64,000 bases of DNA from Lycium barbarum (lineage: Eukaryota; Streptophyta; Magnoliopsida; Solanales; Solanaceae), in contig NC_083341.1 in the NCBI RefSeq assembly GCF_019175385.1, positions 91,228,321 through 91,292,320 on the forward strand, given 5' to 3'. The notes under the pieces were generated by a model. That model was not told the origin of the DNA. It searched no databases and saw nothing but the letters and a program-made list of their open reading frames with translations. Numbering within the stretch: the stretch's first letter is position 1; each line of letters begins with the position of its first letter. Below, piece by piece: positions 22,608 through 37,580 of this stretch. The position numbers and the translations under genes are program-made.

Positions 22608-24032
22608 CGATCAGCAGATGAGCATTCAGATCATCTGAGAACAGTACTTGGCACACTTCGGCAGCAAAAGTTATATGCTAAATTTTCCAAATGTGAATTC
22701 TGGTTGACCTCAGTGGCATTCTTGGGGCATATTGTCGGAGCAGATGGTATTCGGGTCGATACACAGAAGATTGAAGCTGTACAGAATTGGCCCAGGCCTA
22801 CTACACCGACAGAGGTACGCAGTTTTCTGGGGTTGGCCGGATATTACAGAAGGTTTGTGGAGAATTTTGCTTCTATCGCGGCACCATTAACAAAGCTCAC
22901 TCAGAAAGCAGCAAAATTTCAGTGGACTGATGCATGTGAGCGCAGCTTCTAGATGCTGAAGGAAAAATTAATTACGGCTCCAGTTGTAGCTCTTCCAGAG
23001 GGGTCAGACGGGTACGTTGTTTATTGTGATGCCTCCGGTATTGAGATAGGTTGTGTGTTGATGCAGCACGGTCGAGCCATAGCCTATGCTTCCCGGCAGC
23101 TCAGACCGCACGAGAAGAATTATCCCACTCATGATCTGGAATTAGCCGCGGTGATTCACGCTTTGAAGATTTGGCGGCATTACTTATATGGGGTCCACGT
23201 TGATATTTATACGGACCATAAGAGTCTCCATTATATTTTTAGGCAGAAGGAACTGAATTTGCGGCAGAGAAGATGGCTTGAATTATTGGAAGATTATGAC
23301 GTTGATATTTTGTATCATCCTGGGAAAGCCAATGCGGTAGCTGATGCACTTAGCCGCAAGTCCATGGGCAGTTTGATTGATGTACAGCCTGGCAAGACAG
23401 AATTGGTTCATGAGATTCATCAGTTAGCCAACCTCGGAGTCCGTTTGGCAGATTCTGGAAATACTGGGGTTTCTGTTCGAGCAGTTGCTGAATCATCAAT
23501 TATGGAAGAGGTAAAACAGCGCCAGTTCGAAGATCCTGTACTGGTACAGTATAGAAATATGGCCCTTAATAAAGAAAAGACTCAGTTCGAAATCTCGCCT
23601 GAAGGGGTATTGTTATATGGAGGCAGATTATGCGTACCTGACGTTGCAGGGTTGCAGCGACAAATTATGGGTGAAGCACATAATGCTCGGTATTCTATCC
23701 ATCCTGGTTCCACAAAAATGTATCATGATCTCAGGTGTTTGTACTGGTGGGACGGTATGAAAAGAGACATTGCAGAGTTCGTTGGCCAATGCCTAAATTG
23801 TCAGCAAGTTAAGATTGAGCATCAAAAGCCCGGAGGGTTACTACAGGAAATGGAAATTCCAGCTTGGAAATGGGAGATGATTAATATGGATTTCGTTGTT
23901 GGGTTGCCGCGCACTCCACGCAGGTATGATTCTATTTGGGTTATTGTTGACAGATTAACGAAATCAGCCCATTTTCTTCCGGTCAGGACCACTTATTCGG
24001 CTGGGGATTATGCCAAATTGTATCTTAAATAA
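22608..24032 (+). pseudogene. Element B RT thumb - RNase H - integrase N-half
   Basis: Same frame. It is broken by TAG 22950-22952 (CAG in element A) and ends at TAA 24030-24032 (GAA in A). Visible are the RT connection ([22 protein letters not shown]), RNase H with [19 protein letters not shown] and VADALSR, the integrase HHCC finger (C..C as QCLNCQQ), and the first catalytic Asp ([10 protein letters not shown]). Confidence 0.93.
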
Positions 24033-24965
24033 ATAGTAAGACTTCACGGGATCTTTGTATCTATTATTACTAACAGAGGTGCCCAGTTCACAGCGAATTT
24101 CTGGAGATCATTCCAGGAAGGATTGGGGACTCAGGTGAGTCTTAGTACAGCATTTCATCCTCAGTCCGACGGACAGGCCGAGCGCACTATTCAGACATTA
24201 GAAGATATGTTGCGGGTTTGTGTTATTGATTTCAGAGGTAGCTGGGACGATCACTTGCCGCTTGTTGAGTTTGCTTATAATAATAGTTATCATTCCAGCA
24301 TACAGATGGCGCCGTACGAAGCCCTATATGGTAGAAAATGCAGATCTCCGATCGGTTGGTTTGACGTGGGTGAAACTAAATTAATTGGTCCAGATGTGGT
24401 CCAGCAGGCAGTCGATAAAGTGAAACTGATTCGAGAGCGACTATTAGCGGCCCAGAGTCGACAGAAATCTTATGCTGATAAACGACGTCGACCTTTGGAG
24501 TTCCAGATTGGAGACTGGGTATTTTTGAAAGTGTCGCCCATGAAAGGCGTGATGAGATTCGGCAGAAAGGGAAAGCTCAGTCCGCGATACATTGGGCCTT
24601 ACCAGATTGTCCGGAAGATTGGGAATGTCGCTTATGAACTGGACTTACCATCCGATCTAGAGGCAGTGCACCCGGTATTCCATGTATCCATGCTCCGAAA
24701 ATGTGTTGGTGACCCTGACAGAATATTTCCAGTAGACGATATTCAGGTAACGGAGGACTTATCTTATGAAGAGCAACCTGTAGCTGTTCTGGATCGTCAG
24801 GTGAGGAGACTGCGCATCAAGGATGTGCCTTCTGTTAAAGTCCTGTGGCGGAACAACAACCGAGAAGAAATGACCTGGGAGGCGGAGGATGAGATGAAAA
24901 ACAAGTATCCTCACTTGTTCTATATACCTACAGGTAATTTAAGTTTTTTGAATTTGTTATATTGA
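24033..24965 (+). pseudogene. Element B integrase C-half and chromodomain
   Basis: Frame continues after TAA 24030. The second catalytic Asp of the DDE triad is Asn here (IITNRGAQF, about 24064-24090), so this integrase would be inactive even if read through. The Glu is kept (GQAER), as are the GPY/F region (IGPYQIV) and the chromodomain tail (AVLDRQVRRL to KYPHLF). Confidence 0.92.
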
Positions 24966-25042
24966 TTGGCAAATGATTTATATGTGCTACCCATAAAAAG
25001 AAACTCCCCCGCTATGCCCATAAGACCTTATAAGGCTAATCT

Positions 25043-25078
25043 AACATTCGAGGACGAATGTTCTAAAGAGGGGGAGCA
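25043..25078 (+). other. Pre-PPT palindrome and polypurine tract of element B
   Basis: Palindrome AACATTCGAGGACGAATGTT at 25043-25062, then the PPT AAAGAGGGGGAGCA at 25065-25078, directly before the LTR TG at 25079. Confidence 0.88.
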
Positions 25079-26994
25079 TGTTATGCCCCGTATTTTTGCA
25101 CATTCGGAAATTTTGAAATAATTGTGACTTGTATGAAATAAGGCAATATTGTGATTTAGTTGATATGTATATGTTGTTCATGAAAAATATTGACGCAGAA
25201 ACATCGGGGAAGGCTAAGGGCAAAAATTGGAATTTCAGAAATTGGTCTCGTAAATTATAAAATAAGATCCATCATTATTGGGCTTAGAAAAAGAATAAGA
25301 GAATTAAGGCCCATTTTAGGGGCTTGGCCGGCCATGGTCCAAGAATAATAGCCCAAGCCCATACTTTTATTTAATTAAAGACTAAATAAATAAAAGGGGC
25401 CTTCATCATTTTATCAAGAAGCTTCAAGAAAAATCAAACAAAAGAGAGAGTGAGAGTTGAAGGCCATTCGGCCGAACCTCAACAAAAAAAAAAAATTCTA
25501 TTCCATCAACTTTGATTCTAAAAATCTCTTTCTTCTTGGATTCTTGATAAGTGCAAGACTCTCTTCGACGTGATACAATTAGTTAAGCGAAAGAACTACG
25601 TTTGCGGCAAGTTGAAATTTGAAGAAAAAGGTAAGAATTTCATTCTTTTGTGTTATGGAATAAGCGTATATGTTATAATGATTGGAATTGGATGAGAATT
25701 ATGGAATTGTGGTGTGTGTGCATAGCCGTGTATGTGTGTGAGTAGGTGCATGGCCGTGTGCCATGGTGATGATGGAAAGAGATGGATTAAATTCTATTTA
25801 GCTCGTTAGTTGCGTCGTTGTGGCATTTGTAACGTAAATAAGGGCTTAATGAATCTAGTCGGCATTGAAAATGGTTGTATGTTGTTATGGGAAATTATGT
25901 CCTTCTAATATAGTTTTTATGTAACTATGGAAATAGAAAATCTAAAATGTGGATTATGGTTGTTGTTAATGAATTTGGAAGAAAACAATGCGATTTTATT
26001 GTTTTGTCGCATTTGTAGAAGTTTTGGATAGAATATGGAATTGTCGAGATTGTTTGAATTCTTGAGTATTGCTTGAAACTCTATTGAGTTATGTTTAAAT
26101 AATCTTGAGTTAGTCAATGAATATGAAAAATGTTGATAATAGTTTGATAATGTGAAGTTGGAACGGAAATGTTACATTATGTAGAAAGTAAGAATAATCA
26201 TGTTAGAGTGTGTCTTGTTGTGATTCTTGATGTTGTTGGCATTATTGTGGGTGTTGTTGTTGATATTATGCCCGAGTAAATTCTCGGGGATGTTGAATTT
26301 ATAGGGGAAATGCTGCCGAAATTTCGGTAGACAAATATGAATTTTAGATTGAAATTCTAAAAGCGCATAACTCATATTTGGCAACTATGGCCAATTGTAG
26401 ATTTTGGTGGAAACGGGAGTTGAGCTCGGACGAGCGTAGGACGCGAATAAGGTATGTAAAGCCCCACCTTTCCTTCTTTTGGCATGTCCTAGGTGTACTA
26501 GGTTTGAATTTGAGCTTCGGGGAATATTCTGTTCATAGAAATCCGAGTTTACTTTTAGCACTATCGCATTCAGTATAATTGAATTAGAACTTTGACATTT
26601 TGTTGGAAAGAATGTTCAAACGTTCGTAACTTTCATAAACATGACCGAACCACCCCTAAGCTTTCATGGATGACTCCATAAGGTCTAATGTTTGTAAATT
26701 TCGTACGCCGCCTCGACTTTACCCGAGGTGGGCCCACTAGTACCGAGACTATCTTTGTCCGTCTTGTTTAACCTATTTCTGTATGACATCAAAAAGGGAA
26801 CTTTTGCCTATGAAGTTAAGGCTCCATTTGGTTTTCTCCATAAGTTATTTGAAAGCTCCCTAATATGAATAACACTACATTTTCAGGAAATGACCTATGA
26901 GGTATTTTTCGAAAGTTTGTAAATTTAAAAGGCTCACCTCTTTTGTATATTAATTCTGACAGACCCAACACCTACTTTGAGTTTTCTGATATCA

Positions 26995-27026
<32 letters not shown>

Positions 27027-28079
27027 ATTTATTTGTCGAGCCTTGGAATTTAATTGTGTATATGCTTATGGTTTCCGCACTACTCTGCTCGTGCCTACTA
27101 CTATGATATTGTTCGCCGGTTCCCGGGCCGGTTTTGTGATCGTGCGTATTATGACAAATTCGGCGGTATGATGTGTTACGGTTCCCGAGACCTCGCCATA
27201 GGGCCGGGTACCGTTTATGGAGTTATGCTGTGATATGGATTATGATATGCTTTGATGATATGATATGTCGTGATGATATGTTATGTTCGGGGTTGTACGG
27301 AGATTTGAAACCTTCTGGAGTATGCTGTGTTGTGGCACCAGCGTCGGAGTGGTGACCACGTTCCTGAGCCTTATGCATAATTTTTATTTGCATTATACAT
27401 ACATATATTCTCAGCACGGACTTTGATGTACTGACTCGGTATTTACTCCCTGTATTCTTTTATGTCAGCTATGGTTTGGATTTCTGTACTCTATGCTTTA
27501 TATACTCAGTACATCTTTCGTACTGACCCCCTTTCTTCGGGGGCTGCGTTTCATGCCCGCGGGTACAGACATACGTGCAGGAGACCCGCCAGTGTAGGCT
27601 ACATATTCTGCTATCTTGGATTGCTCCCTTTGATCCGGAGCTCATCTTTTGGTATATATATCTTTGTACATATGCTTCTGTATATTCGACTATTTTGGGT
27701 ACAGCGGGGCCCTGTCCCGTCATATGTTTTCGTTTTTGGCTTATAGAGGCTTGTAGTCATATATGTGGGTCGTGGGTCCTATGTGTGTTCGTTTTGTTTC
27801 TGATTTGCATCTTAATGCGGTCCCGTCTGTTATGGCGGCCATAATGGCCCATATGTTTGTATATATATATATATGTTCGGCGATGTGTATTCCGCCGCCC
27901 CTTTTTACTTGATATGATATTTTGTACGCGCGGCCGCTTAAGATAGTAGTCGTTTTCACTTCTGTTTACATGGTGAATATGATATCTGAACTAAGCTGAA
28001 ATATGACGATTTGGGATGAAAGTCTTTTTGGGTGTCTAAATAGGGCACCAGTCGCGGCCCACGGGGCTGGGTCGTGACA
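25079..28079 (+). mobile_element. 3' LTR of element B
   Basis: 3001 bp, TGTTATGCCCC...GTCGTGACA, then right TSD TGCTC (28080-28084). Very similar to the 5' LTR over its whole length; most differences are single substitutions and the AT/GT microsatellite. Two-hairpin module at 27506-27544. Confidence 0.95.
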
Positions 28080-28084
28080 TGCTC

Positions 28085-29603
28085 GTTTCATAAAGATCAT
28101 GCCAAAAGAAAGAAAGGGTAAGCCTTACATACCTCCTCTACGTCCTATTAGCTACGTTTATTTATCCAAGCTTACTAGTCTACATTCAAAAGAGTTCACA
28201 CAATTATTAGATTCGTCGTCATACACTTGCCTTAGTTTTCAAATAAATTTCACTTATGATCTGCCGAAATTTTGGCAGCATTTCCCCTTGTAAATACGTC
28301 ATCCCCGAGAATCTAACTCGGCCAATGTTTTTCAACAACAATCCAAGAATTTAACTCGGCCAAACTATCAACAACAATACCAACAATCATACTAACAACG
28401 TCAACAATCAATCCAAAATATATTCTAACATTAGCAACCTTCGTCACACAATTCATCGGCAATTCATTTATATTCAATTCAATCACATATAATCCAACTA
28501 ACACCAATGATCCCACATTCAAGTATTAATCCGAAATCTTCCTAACGTGATTCAAGAATACTTCAAACAATTCACATAACATTCAAAACAACTCAATCAA
28601 CATACTACTTCACCCGAGACCTTCCAAATTCAACAAGAACAATAACAACACATTTCCTTCTTTCAAGTTCATAAACCATACCAACAATTTACACACTAAC
28701 AACATCAATTTCCATGAATATAATAAATGATTTTTAACATTACATTAGCTTCCAAACAACTCTCCAACACTTACAACTTTAACTAAAATCATTAAACTTT
28801 CATTCCCCTCATAGATTCCATTACAACAACAACCAAAATACTAAGTAAAATTGATTCATTTTCTTCCACACCAAACCATATCCACACGGCCACATACCAC
28901 ATATACACGGCCACACATAGCATCCCTATTTTTATGAATTTCATCCACTTTTACATACTACAACATACATAATCATCCATAACATATAAGAAAAGGGTTA
29001 AACCTTACCTTTTTCCTTAACTTCTCACTTGGCTAGAATTTGTAACTTGCAAGAATGTGTTTTTCTTGCTCCAATGACCACTTCACTTTGTTAAGGACCC
29101 TTCAATGGATTGTTCAGCTAGAAGAAAATAATTTTGATGAAAATTCTTCCAAGGTTCTTGTTGGGTATGGTATGGCCGAATGGCCCCCTTCACTTTGGCT
29201 TCTCTAAGTTTCTTGAAATTTCTAGGAATGAGATGAATAAGATGACTTATTTGGACTTATTTATTTTGGCCTCATATGGGCTTTGGCCCATTTACTATGG
29301 ACGGCCAAATGCCCCTTTTTAATTCCAAGCCCATTTTTTTTGTTTTGTTTTGTTTTGCACTTCATGAAAATTTATTTTTTTCAATTTCCAAATTTGTCCT
29401 TAGCCTTCCTCCATATTTCCATGAGTCATATTGCGAATTTCCCTTTTTACCCCTAGCCTTTCTTAATATTTCCATACTAATAATACTCATAAATAATATT
29501 CATAACCAACTTGTACATTAAAATAATTTTAGAGAATGGTCTTGCCCTTAATTTCTCACAACTATCTCGAATTATCCGAACGTATGAAATACGGGCTATA
29601 ACA
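28085..29603 (-). mobile_element. Element C 5' LTR, U3-side part
   Basis: Continuation of C's LTR after element B. On the minus strand it begins TGTTATAGCCCG at 29603. TGGGCC/GGCCCA motifs occur near 29170-29310 and a donor-like AAAAAGGTAAGG near 29006-29016. The next five bases rightwards, ATTGA (29604-29608), are the presumed TSD; its mate lies outside the window. Confidence 0.88.
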
Positions 29604-31046
29604 ATTGAGACATGGAAAACCGGATGGACTGATTCAAGTTCTGGAGGTAAGTCCAATTCATAAGCTACTTGACCCACCTTGCGGGCAATCTTATAAGGTC
29701 CGATGTATCGAGAACTCAACTTTCCTTTCTTACCAAATCTCATCACGCCCTTCATCGGCGATACTTTTAAGAACACCCAATCATCAACTTGAACTTATAA
29801 ATCTCATTGACGGTTGTCCGCATAAGATTTCTGGCGACTTTGGGCTGTCTCTAATCGATCTCGAATAACTTTGACCTTTTCCACCGGTTGTTGAATCAAT
29901 TCTGGACCTATTAATTGTGTCTCCCCGACTTCAAACCATCCAATTGGCGATCTGCACTTTCTTCCATATAGAGCTTCATTCGGGACCATTTGAATGTTGG
30001 CATGGTAGCTGTTGCTGTATGCAAACTCGGTAAGTGGCCATCCCAACTACCACCAAAATCTAACATATCCTCCAAGGTCTGAAGAATGCGTTCGGCTTGC
30101 CCATCAGTTTGTGGATGAAATGTTGTGCTAAGCCTTACCTGAGTACCCAAACCTTCCTGGAAAGACTTCTAGAATTTAGCTATAAATTTGGCTCCTCAAT
30201 CTGTGATAATAGATATTGGGACACCATGAAGTCGCACAATCTCTTTGAGATACAACCTTGCATAATCTTCTGCTGAATATGTGGTTCTGACTGGAAGAAA
30301 ATGAGCTAATTTCGTGAGTCTGTCCACGATCACCCATATGGAGTCATACTTGCTTCGGGAATGACGTAACCCTACAATGAAATCCATGTTGATCACCTCC
30401 CATTTCCAGGTTGGAATCTCCATTGCTTGCACTAATCCTCCTGGCTTTTGATGCTCGATTTTCACTTGTTGGCAATTTGGACATTGAGCCACAAATTATG
30501 TTATGTTCTTCTTCATTCCATCCTACCAATACGTTAGCTTAAGATCGTGATACATCTTTGTCGTTCCTGGATGAATAGAATACCGAGAATAATGAGCCTC
30601 TTCTAGAATTCGACGATGAAATTCTGCAACATTCGGAACACATAACCCGTCTCGGTATCTAAGAACTCCATCTATAGAAATTTCAAAGGGAGACTTATCT
30701 TTCTCATGAAATGTATCTCTATAGTGGCCCAACTGAGGATCTTCATATTGACACTCTTTCACCTCCACATCTATGGATGAAACAGTTAGATTGTGAATGC
30801 CAATTCCTGCATTATCCGAATCAATTAGGCGAACTCCAAGGTTAGCTTGTTGGTGGAGCTCATGTATTAGTTCTTTCTTCTATGGAGGAACCTCACATAA
30901 GCTACTCATTGATTTGCGGCTAAGTGCATCAGCCACTACATTCGCCTTCCCAGAATGGTACAAAATGCTCACATCATAATCTTTCAATAATTCCAACCAC
31001 CGTCTCTGTCGAAGATTCAACTCCTTTTGTTTAAAAATATACAAGT
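29604..31046 (-). pseudogene. Element E: gypsy RNase H end and integrase fragment
   Basis: Decayed minus-strand chromovirus pol, read from 31046 down to 29604. It shows the RNase H C-terminus ([20 protein letters not shown] and VADALSR, about 31035-30920), the integrase zinc finger (HYSRYSIHPGTTKMYHDL, then AQCPNCQQVK), the first catalytic Asp (INMDFIVGL), ITD followed by TGA at 30196-30198 where the family has Arg, GQAER, and the GPY/F region ending exactly at HPVFHVS where element C's LTR begins. Other stops and frame changes are present, such as TAG at 30523-30525. The C-terminal part should lie beyond C's far end, off the window to the left. Upstream RT is missing on the right. Confidence 0.9.
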
Positions 31047-31047
31047 A

Positions 31048-31165
31048 TAAACGAGTTATGATCCCGTCCTTATGTCACAATATTCTAGTAGAGGCTCGTA
31101 GATGCGGATGCGTGGGTAGTTGATGTCTTATGGATATCTCGGTGTATATTTTGTAGCCACGAGGG

Positions 31166-31205
<40 letters not shown>

Positions 31206-31318
31206 TGTTGCCTCCGAGATTGTGTCTATTCAGGTCGAGTATGATGACTAGCATAATGAGTGGTGCTCGGTAGTCAGCTCCGGGTACCCGTCATGGCCCC
31301 CCTAGTCGGGTTGTGACA
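31048..31318 (+). mobile_element. 3' terminal fragment of a D-like LTR
   Basis: Matches the last part of the element D LTR, including AGTAGAGGCTCGTAGAT, GGTGCTCGG and CTCCGGGTACCCGTC, and ends GGTTGTGACA at 31318. No PBS follows. The 5' part of the LTR is missing at the junction with element E. It contains an AT microsatellite at about 31171-31201. Confidence 0.8.
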
Positions 31319-31690
31319 AAATTAAAAATTCAATTAATTGTGATAAAATTCTAATAAATTGAATGTGTAAATATAAGAATTGAGGGATAAAATGATTAAT
31401 TCTTTTAATTAATCAAAATCCGTGAATTTAAACAGAGTAAAATACTTGCAAATTGACATTTTAACAATTTAGACAATTAACTAAATAATTGTTGTAAATA
31501 TATAAAATATGTAAATTAATTTCTAAATTATGAAATTATTTTACCAATTAAGAATGGTAAAATATCATCTGAGTAATTTATAAAATCATTTTCACTTCTA
31601 AAAATACATATTTCACTCTGTTTGATATCTAAGGATCTGGGTAATTAAAATAAGTTACGGGAGGTCAAAAATTAGGTGTTAACAAGGAGC
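31319..31690. other. AT-rich stretch, nothing recognised
   Basis: Very A/T-rich sequence between the D-like LTR end and LTR J. No motif, long frame or clear repeat seen. It could be old host DNA or a worn part of J. Confidence 0.5.
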
Positions 31691-33309
31691 ACTAAAAACT
31701 CACTTAAAGTTGGATTCTAGGCAAAACCCCCAATTTTGGGTATGAACCCTAACTTCCAATTCCATAAATTAGCCAGTTATTAGGAAGGAATCATGCAATA
31801 ATTGATTCTAATCATCAATTTCATGCTTAATGAAGCTAACCCAATCAATAATTCATTCATTGCCTAGCATGGAGAACCCACAAAACCCTCTTTCAATCCA
31901 CCATTTCTTAAGAAAACTAGCATGTTTAATGGATTCCTAAGGTGAATAATGTGACATGGAATAGAAAGGAAGGTGAAGGAACTTACCACTAGGGGTGGGC
32001 ATGGTGCGGTATGGTACAATATTTGAAACTTCGGTATGGTAATTTTGGTTTTCGGTTTCTAAAAATACTATACCATTACCGTACCAAATTAATTCGGTAT
32101 GGTTCGATATTTTAAGGTTCGATTTCGGTATTTCACAGTACGGTAAATCGGGAATATAGTTTGTCGACTTGGACTTACATATACTCATATCGTGGAGAAT
32201 TATGACTTCCGCTACTTAAGAAACGTTTCAAATATTATGTATTAAACACCTTAAACATGTAAAAATATTCAAAAGAAAGTACAAGCAATCCCCTTCGTAA
32301 ATCAATTACACAAAAAAGACATTTAAATCAAGATAGTGTAGTCAAAGTTCCAAGGTTTAAACAATTAGTTTTCTAATAATACTAGTCTATATATTTGTTA
32401 GTATTATAATACTAAGATATATGACTTGTATATGTAATTATATACTTCGGTATGGTATTCGGTATTTCGGTATTTGCTTTATGAATATCGAATACCGTAC
32501 CGAATACCAAACTTTTTAAAAATGCATATCAAATACCATAATACCGAAACCGCGGTATAAAAGATTTCGGTTTCAGTATGATAATCGGTATCTACCATAC
32601 CATGTCCACCCCTACTTACCACAATGATCTTCTATGAATAATAACCTTGAATGCTCCTAAAGAGCTCTAAAGTCGGAGTGGTACGAATGAAGGACTTAGG
32701 GCTTTTAACACACATTTAATGAATCTAACTGCCCGTCATCTGCTTCCGCGCTCACGTTACTGCTTCAGCGGTCCCATGACCGCTGCTGCGGTCCTGGTGT
32801 CGCCATAGCGGGCACCAGACACTAGAATTTCCAAGTTTCACAATTTCAACCCGAAATTCCGACTATCACCCGAGGCCATCTGCTCACATACTATATATGC
32901 AGACATATGTAAAAACACGCTACGAACGGATTCGTGTCCTCGAAATTCTTAACAGAGGTCTCATTGACCCAGTCAACCCCTGATACCTCAAAACCAACTT
33001 CCCAACCCAAGTCCCAAAATGCACCCGAGTGCATTGAGAGCTGAACTGAATATACACACAAGTTCTAAATAACCATCCGGACCTCTCGGAATCGACGGAT
33101 TCCCGAAAAAGGTCTGTGTACCTAACAGTCAACTTTTAGTCAACTTTTTCTTTGCTTTAAGCCCAAACTTCCCACAAAAGTCACCCAATTCATATCGAAA
33201 GACCTCGGGAAGCATGTCAACAGTCCCCTCGGGTCAAATATAAGCTAAAAAAGCTTGGGGAAGGGTCAAAAGTACCGAGAAGACTATAACGACCAAACGG
33301 GTCGTTACA
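31691..33309 (-). mobile_element. LTR J, truncated (same family as H and I)
   Basis: Collinear with the U3-side half of LTR I: the AAAACCCCCAATTTT.GGTAT block (about 31723), the ACTTACCA donor-like site, a GC-rich palindromic block (about 32730-32820), and the end AACGACCAAACGGGTCGTTACA at 33309. The other half of the LTR is missing on the left. A hAT-type MITE is nested at 31990-32614. Confidence 0.85.
31990..32614. mobile_element. hAT-type MITE
   Basis: 625 bp with terminal inverted repeats TAGGGGTGGGCATGG and CCATGTCCACCCCTA, and an 8-bp TSD CTTACCAC at 31982-31989 and 32615-32622, diagnostic of hAT superfamily transposition. The inside is rich in CGGTAT/ATACCG subterminal repeats in both orientations and has no transposase. 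LTR J continues on both sides. Confidence 0.93.
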
Positions 33310-33515
33310 TAAGTTTTGCCACAATAGTTACCATGAGATCCATCGATAATTATCCTTTCAAAATGCTTCCAACAACCAGCTCTAGGTTCCATGACTTTTC
33401 TTTTCTTTAAAGCTTCAATTTCAGATTCAGATTCAACTGGACTTGGACATAAAGTGTTAGGTACGCTTTCATTTGAAGCCCCACCTTCACTTTGCGTACT
33501 TTCATTTTCTGCCAT
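33310..33515 (-). pseudogene. Element K: hAT transposase N-terminus with BED finger
   Basis: It reads from ATG 33513-33515: MAENESTQSEGGASNES, an acidic serine-rich start, then a basic KKRKVMEP and a BED-type zinc-finger half (CWKHFERI...GNYCGKTYV). In hAT transposases this domain binds the element ends. The frame runs into LTR J at 33309, so the second half of the finger and the catalytic region are lost here. A degenerate position (GNYCGK where KAKCNYCGK is usual) suggests decay. Confidence 0.75.
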
Positions 33516-33605
33516 CTATGAAACAAACAAGAAGAATAGAACATTTAAATGTTGAGCATGGATACACTGAATAAGTGAATATAACTGAGCAGTGAGCACA
33601 ATCAG

Positions 33606-33962
33606 AAGTTATAAGCTTAAGCTATAAACTGTTAAATTCTATATAAACTTAAGTTATAAACTGTTGTTAAGTTCTTGTGGAATTGAAAAGATGGTACTCT
33701 TAAATCTTAAGTTATAACAGTAACTTAAATTCTATATAAACTTACGTTGTAAACTATTAAGTTCTAGTGGAAATGGAAAAATAGTACTCTTAACTCTTAA
33801 GTTATAACTGTAACTTAAATTCTATATGATCTTAAGTTATAAACTGTTAAGTTGTAGCAGAAATGGAAATATAGTAAACTTAAATTCTATATAAACTTAG
33901 GTTGTAAATTGTTATGATCTAGTGGAAATGGAAAAATTACTTGAACAGTAACTTATATTCTA
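33606..33962. repeat. Tandem repeat, about 115-bp unit, three copies
   Basis: Units contain CTTAAGTTATAAACTGTTAAG, TTCTAGTGGAAATGGAAAA and TAACTTAAATTCTATATA in the same order, with about 10-20 percent drift by eye. Confidence 0.8.
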
Positions 33963-34013
33963 GAGAAATTAGTACTTTGAAGAAATAATGATGCTCATAA
34001 TGCATATTTTTGA

Positions 34014-34262
34014 GCGAGCACACAAATAATCGAGCGAGAAGAAAGAAACGAGAAACGAGAAACGAGAACACAAGTATCGAACGAGAAGACAGAAACGACT
34101 AACGATCAAACAATTAATCGAGCAAGAAGATAGAAACGACAAACGAACACAAGTAATCAAGAAAGAAGAAAGAAATGACAAGCGAACACACAAGTAATCG
34201 AGCAAGAAGACAGAAAAAACTAACAAGCACACAACTACACAAGTAATCGAGCAAGGAGACCA
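34014..34262. repeat. Minisatellite, about 40-bp unit, about six copies
   Basis: Degenerate unit of the form CGAGCAAGAAGA.AGAAACGA..AACGAACACAAGTAAT. The antisense hydrophobic frames over it are by-products of the repeat. Confidence 0.85.
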
Positions 34263-34299
34263 AACTGATTACTTGTGTGCTCTTCGAATCCACAGGCCA

Positions 34300-34435
34300 C
34301 AACACAAAAAATAAGTATTTCAAAAATTTCACAGGCCACAACAAAAATATCAGAAAAAGAGTCGAATCCCACAAGTAAAAATCAGAAAGAGTCGAAACCC
34401 ACAAGTAAAAATCAGACTTACAGGCCACAACAAAA
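34300..34435. repeat. Short interspersed tandem repeats in element K
   Basis: Three copies of CAGGCCACAACA.AAAA and two or three of AGTCGAA.CCCACAAGTAAAAATCAGA. Confidence 0.75.
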
Positions 34436-34889
34436 AATGACTCTTCAAATCTATCTCTATGTAATCTCAAACCTGTTCTGTATTTTAAAAATTCCAAACA
34501 AAAAGCAAAAAATAAAAAGCTTACTGAAGAACCCTAGTTGACTCTTGAAAGCCGAAGAAGGAAGAGATCAAGTTGAGGATGGACGAACCCTAGCGGAAGA
34601 GAGCGCACAATGTTTTGATTCTTTTGAGCTTTGACTGGTTTGAAGTGTAATTGCTTTTGCTTGGATAGATAGGGTTGGATTTCAATAATGGGTTAATAGT
34701 TTATATCAGGATTGGATTTGGGCCTGTTTAGTTTATTATTTATGGACAGAACCCAATATATTATATGATATATATATTTCAGAAAAAAAGTGACTTGCTA
34801 AAATTTGGTTTTTCAGCTTAACCAAATTAAAAATTTTATACACCGATAATCGAATCGAAGTGTTGAAATCTTATAATTAAAATCAAACC

Positions 34890-37580
<2,691 letters not shown>

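Larger units (their letters stand above)
33516..34889 (-). mobile_element. Element K, upstream region of the hAT transposon
   Basis: Non-coding sequence between the BED exon and the H insertion, containing three tandem arrays (33606-33962, 34014-34262, 34300-34435). It probably represents 5' UTR, intron and subterminal region. It resumes at 49136 after LTR H; AAACC is duplicated at 34885-34889 and 49136-49140. Confidence 0.6.

Noticed and set aside
34114..34497. Hydrophobic minus-strand reading frame resembling a membrane protein
   Set aside because: Produced by the minisatellite at 34014-34262; repeated LLDYLC/FLSS strings follow the repeat period.
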